This document shows positions 5,295 to 8,001 of a stretch of 8,001 nucleotides of DNA, piece after piece. The notes under the pieces were generated by a model. The model made no database searches and was not told the origin of the DNA. It worked only from the letters and a program-made list of their open reading frames with translations. A program made the translations under genes and the position numbers. The DNA is taken from contig CAMYWU010000060.1 of assembly GCA_947302895.1 (NCBI GenBank), positions 1-8,001 on the forward strand, in the 5' to 3' direction. Origin of the DNA: an uncultured Clostridia bacterium. GTDB lineage: Bacteria; Bacillota; Clostridia; Oscillospirales; Acutalibacteraceae. Each line of letters starts with the position of its first letter. Position 1 is the stretch's first letter.

Positions 5295-8001
5295 GATGAT
5301 TCGCTGAGTGCGCTTGAGGGGGCAATTGCTTCCTATGAAGACAAAATGGACGGAACAATTTATCTTGATATGACCGAGGCGTATGATGCATATGTTGAAG
5401 CAAATAAGGCGCTTGATGCATATAAATTTGGCAGCGCTTCAATTGATTTGAGCTCATATACCTCAAATCTTATTTCAAAAACAAACGCAATGAGCATTTG
5501 GAAGCAGAAATATGCTCCGAAGTTTATTGATGTTATCTCAACGGGTAATCAGGCTTTCCCCGATGACAGCACGGGGGATACCGATTTGCTTCGTTTTCAT
5601 CAGTATTACTGCCAGAATGTTCTTGCCTGGAAGAGAGCGGATGAGAGCAGGGGAAGCAAGGTTTCGGGCGGCGCAATAGGAAGCACAAGCATTGAGCTTT
5701 GGTGTTATCCCGATGTTGTTTTACTTGTTGATGACAGCGGAAATGCTCCGCAGTTCCCGATTCTTGCAATGGCTATGAAAAATGCTTATAACAGCACAAG
5801 ATGGCTCTGGCAGCTCTATCCCTCAAAATCACTTGAGGATAATTCAAATAATAATGATTTCAGATTAACCGATAACTGGCATGCTTCAAATACTTATTAT
5901 TGGAGCAACAGAAACTATAACTGGACCTGGACCATGGGCCTTTCAATGGGAAACGCTGTTCAGGAGGAGGATAACGGCGAAGGAAATATGGGATTTGCAA
6001 TGGGTCAGGCAGGAGCTGTAAGCCAGACCTACAGAACCCGTTTGTACTATGATAACAGATGGATATCAATGGGTAATGTTGTTAAATTCATCGGCACATT
6101 CGACGGCTATTCAAAAGACTACGACAGCATTCCGTTTTATCGTAATTCGGGCGAAAACGCAGGGGATGAAACAGGATATATCAACGCAACATATCCCATA
6201 CACGTTATTAAATATGAGCCCCTTCTAAGAACAATGAAGGAAACAAAACGGCCCTTGCTTCAAATTGAGCCGAATAGCTATACTCAGGGCGGCTTAAGGG
6301 ATGTTCTTGAGGCATATGATGAAGCAACAAATGTTGACCCTGTCAGCGCCAACTATGATGATAATCTTGTTAATGTTGAATTAATGGGAAACGCCATTAA
6401 GGCAGCTGATGAGGCGCTTATCGCTGCAACTGCGGTTGCTGATACAAGCGGCTATGCAAACCTCAGAAAAGCAATAACAGCTAAAAGCGTCGTTTATGAG
6501 GAAGGAAGCGAAGGCTACAGACCTAAATCCTGGGAGGATTTTGCATCCGCCTATGAGGCTTCAAAGGCGTTTTTCGCAAGTGTTCAGAAAACGGGATATA
6601 ATAGCTCAACCGATGAGCAGGCAACAAGCGAATATGCCCAAAGGCTTGCAGATTATCTTAATAATTTTGAGCTTGAAACAATATATGATAAGGTTGATAC
6701 AACCGAGCTTGAAATGCTTATTGAAGAAGCAAACGATGCAATCTCCAACTGCTCGATGTTTACCGGGCAATCGTTTATCGCTTCCGATATTGAAACAGTT
6801 AGCAATAACGCAAAAGCGGCTATCTGGGGCGCTGTTGAAAACTATCCCTATGCAAAGAATAAGCTTGAATTAAGCGATGCAAACACAGCGTTGGTTGAAG
6901 CGCAGTGCATATTGCTAAGGGATGCGATATATACGCTCAGAATTGATAAAACAACTATTGTTGCATCTGCTGATGATAATTCAATGGTATCGGCGCTTGC
7001 TCTTGCTGAAAAGTATTCCTCCGAGGAATACGGAAACTATTCCGAGCTTGCTTCTGCAATAAATGCGGCAAACAGCTTTGTTGCAACGGTTAATAATATA
7101 ACATCAAATTGCGTGTTCAACAAAATATCGGAATATAAAGAAAAGGTTAGGGCAATAATCACCGCAATAAATACCCTTCGTCCTGCGTTCGACAGGATAA
7201 CGAACGGAACCTTTGGCAGTATGACAAGGAATTTCCCAACAATAGTTCGCTCAACGGGGGATGCAAGCGGAGGTCCGAGATGGACTCTGAATTTCGTAAG
7301 AAACAATAATGTTGTTGTTTTCAGAACAGAATATACCCCGATGCAAATTGATTTGGGAGGAGCAACCTTTGAATGGTATTCAAAGGATTATGATTACGAT
7401 GCTCATCTTGATACAATAAATATCTATGATGAGAGCGAGGATAATCAGATTGGTGAGCTTGTAACCTCGTGGTCAACAACTCCGTTTAACCCGAGCAGCG
7501 TTAATATTCTAAGCGATGCCGATAAATATCCGGGGATGCTTTCCGCTTCGACTGAGGAAAACGGAACATATGCGCTCAGAAATTTAACTGTTAGTTCATC
7601 GAGTGCAAGTAAGCTTGCCTGCGATATGAACGGCGCTGCCGTAACGGATACCTCGTTTATAGTTGATGAGCTGCTCTCCTCAACCCAGGGCGAAAGCAGC
7701 GATAAGCCGATGGGAACGGTTGTAACAAATAGGGGAACTGCATATATAAATGCTCAGTTTACTCTTTCTGTTCCAAAAGAAGCAAAGAAAACTCTTTCAG
7801 AAACAACGCTTCCCCAGATAACCGAGCATACCCTTTCTTCAAATCTTGGAATGGTATACTATTGGAAATATACTAAAAACACTATTCGTTGGCAGGGTTA
7901 TTCCCACGACAGAGTTCCGTATAACCAAACAACCTACATAATGAACATCGCACCGTTGATAGAGCTTATCAACAGATGCAGGGAGTATGAGGATAAGGAG
8001 A
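5211..8001 (+). CDS. Large secreted/surface multidomain protein, paralog of gene A, gene B (3'-partial)
   Basis: This frame starts at ATG 5211 and is open to the window edge (930 codons, no stop), so the 3' end lies outside. The start is supported by GGAG at 5198-5201, nine bases upstream, and by an immediate signal peptide (Lys 3, 6, 7; hydrophobic core; VALA-DD cleavage after residue 28). The mature protein aligns with gene A throughout: helical segment about 30-80, beta-rich module 1 about 85-335 (ending near VIKYEPLL), SYTQGGL helical unit near 356, FIVAR-like unit about 411-480 (YRPKSWEDF core), further helices to about 660, beta-rich module 2 about 665-911 (RNNNVVVFRTEY, LDTINIYD, YPGMLSASTEEN), then MNIAPLIELINRC. 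Protein identity to gene A in module 2 is roughly 55-60% by eye. It has its own promoter and RBS, so it is probably transcribed separately from gene A. By analogy the missing part should hold the second helical region and the beta-rich C-terminus. Function unknown; a secreted, non-enzymatic binding or structural protein is inferred. Confidence 0.9.
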   Translation, partial: MFKLLKKTAAVLLCAVISISAMPFVALADDSLSALEGAIASYEDKMDGTIYLDMTEAYDAYVEANKALDAYKFGSASIDLSSYTSNLISKTNAMSIWKQKYAPKFIDVISTGNQAFPDDSTGDTDLLRFHQYYCQNVLAWKRADESRGSKVSGGAIGSTSIELWCYPDVVLLVDDSGNAPQFPILAMAMKNAYNSTRWLWQLYPSKSLEDNSNNNDFRLTDNWHASNTYYWSNRNYNWTWTMGLSMGNAVQEEDNGEGNMGFAMGQAGAVSQTYRTRLYYDNRWISMGNVVKFIGTFDGYSKDYDSIPFYRNSGENAGDETGYINATYPIHVIKYEPLLRTMKETKRPLLQIEPNSYTQGGLRDVLEAYDEATNVDPVSANYDDNLVNVELMGNAIKAADEALIAATAVADTSGYANLRKAITAKSVVYEEGSEGYRPKSWEDFASAYEASKAFFASVQKTGYNSSTDEQATSEYAQRLADYLNNFELETIYDKVDTTELEMLIEEANDAISNCSMFTGQSFIASDIETVSNNAKAAIWGAVENYPYAKNKLELSDANTALVEAQCILLRDAIYTLRIDKTTIVASADDNSMVSALALAEKYSSEEYGNYSELASAINAANSFVATVNNITSNCVFNKISEYKEKVRAIITAINTLRPAFDRITNGTFGSMTRNFPTIVRSTGDASGGPRWTLNFVRNNNVVVFRTEYTPMQIDLGGATFEWYSKDYDYDAHLDTINIYDESEDNQIGELVTSWSTTPFNPSSVNILSDADKYPGMLSASTEENGTYALRNLTVSSSSASKLACDMNGAAVTDTSFIVDELLSSTQGESSDKPMGTVVTNRGTAYINAQFTLSVPKEAKKTLSETTLPQITEHTLSSNLGMVYYWKYTKNTIRWQGYSHDRVPYNQTTYIMNIAPLIELINRCREYEDKE
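7947..8001 (+). repeat. 55-bp perfect repeat, copy in gene B (cut by window edge)
   Basis: Identical to 2635-2689 in gene A. It begins immediately after the Met-Asn codons (ATG AAT in gene A, ATG AAC in gene B), the last synonymous difference, and continues to the final base of the window. Confidence 0.9.

Noticed and set aside
7037..7306. Minus-strand open frame of 89 codons (and similar ones at 137-376, 3884-4075, 5257-5466, 5533-5769, 5860-6069)
   Set aside because: All lie antisense inside the two long homologous coding regions, are biased by the codon pattern of the real frame, and none has a convincing product.

Overview
The window holds two very large, tandem, same-strand genes for paralogous secreted multidomain proteins. 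The first runs in from the left edge and ends at 4938. The second starts at 5211 and runs off the right edge. Together they fill almost the whole window, apart from a 272-bp intergenic stretch. Composition is AT-leaning (roughly 42% GC by eye), with GGAG-type ribosome binding, a sigma-A-like promoter, a Gram-positive type I signal peptide and FIVAR-like helical modules. This suggests a Bacillota host, most plausibly a gut-type clostridium (Ruminococcaceae/Oscillospiraceae-like). That placement is inference; no taxonomic marker gene is present.

Layout: 1-4938 is the 3' part of gene A, open from the first base, so its true start and signal peptide lie outside the window. 4947-4969 is a compact Rho-independent terminator. 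4971-5005 is a long perfect palindrome whose 29-bp core recurs at 5051-5079, followed by an extra half-arm and a T tract. 5125-5153 is a good sigma-A promoter. 5162-5177 is a 16-bp perfect palindrome at the expected transcription start. 5211 to the right edge is the 5' part of gene B, with signal peptide.

The two proteins align along their shared length. The common plan is: short N-terminal helical segment, beta-rich module 1, helical region with FIVAR-like units, beta-rich module 2, second helical region. Gene A continues into a beta-rich C-terminus containing an InlB-repeat-like unit, and ends without an LPXTG signal, membrane anchor, dockerin or SLH domain. No enzyme active site was recognised; a structural, adhesive or glycan-binding envelope or extracellular role is the best guess.

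The most notable observations are: (1) an abrupt switch from clearly diverged to perfectly identical DNA between the paralogs at 2635/7947, continuing to the window edge, which looks like gene conversion or module exchange; (2) the palindromic repeat pair with three mutually compatible arms between the genes; and (3) the palindrome overlapping the gene B start site. No RNA gene, CRISPR array, transposase or defence gene was seen.
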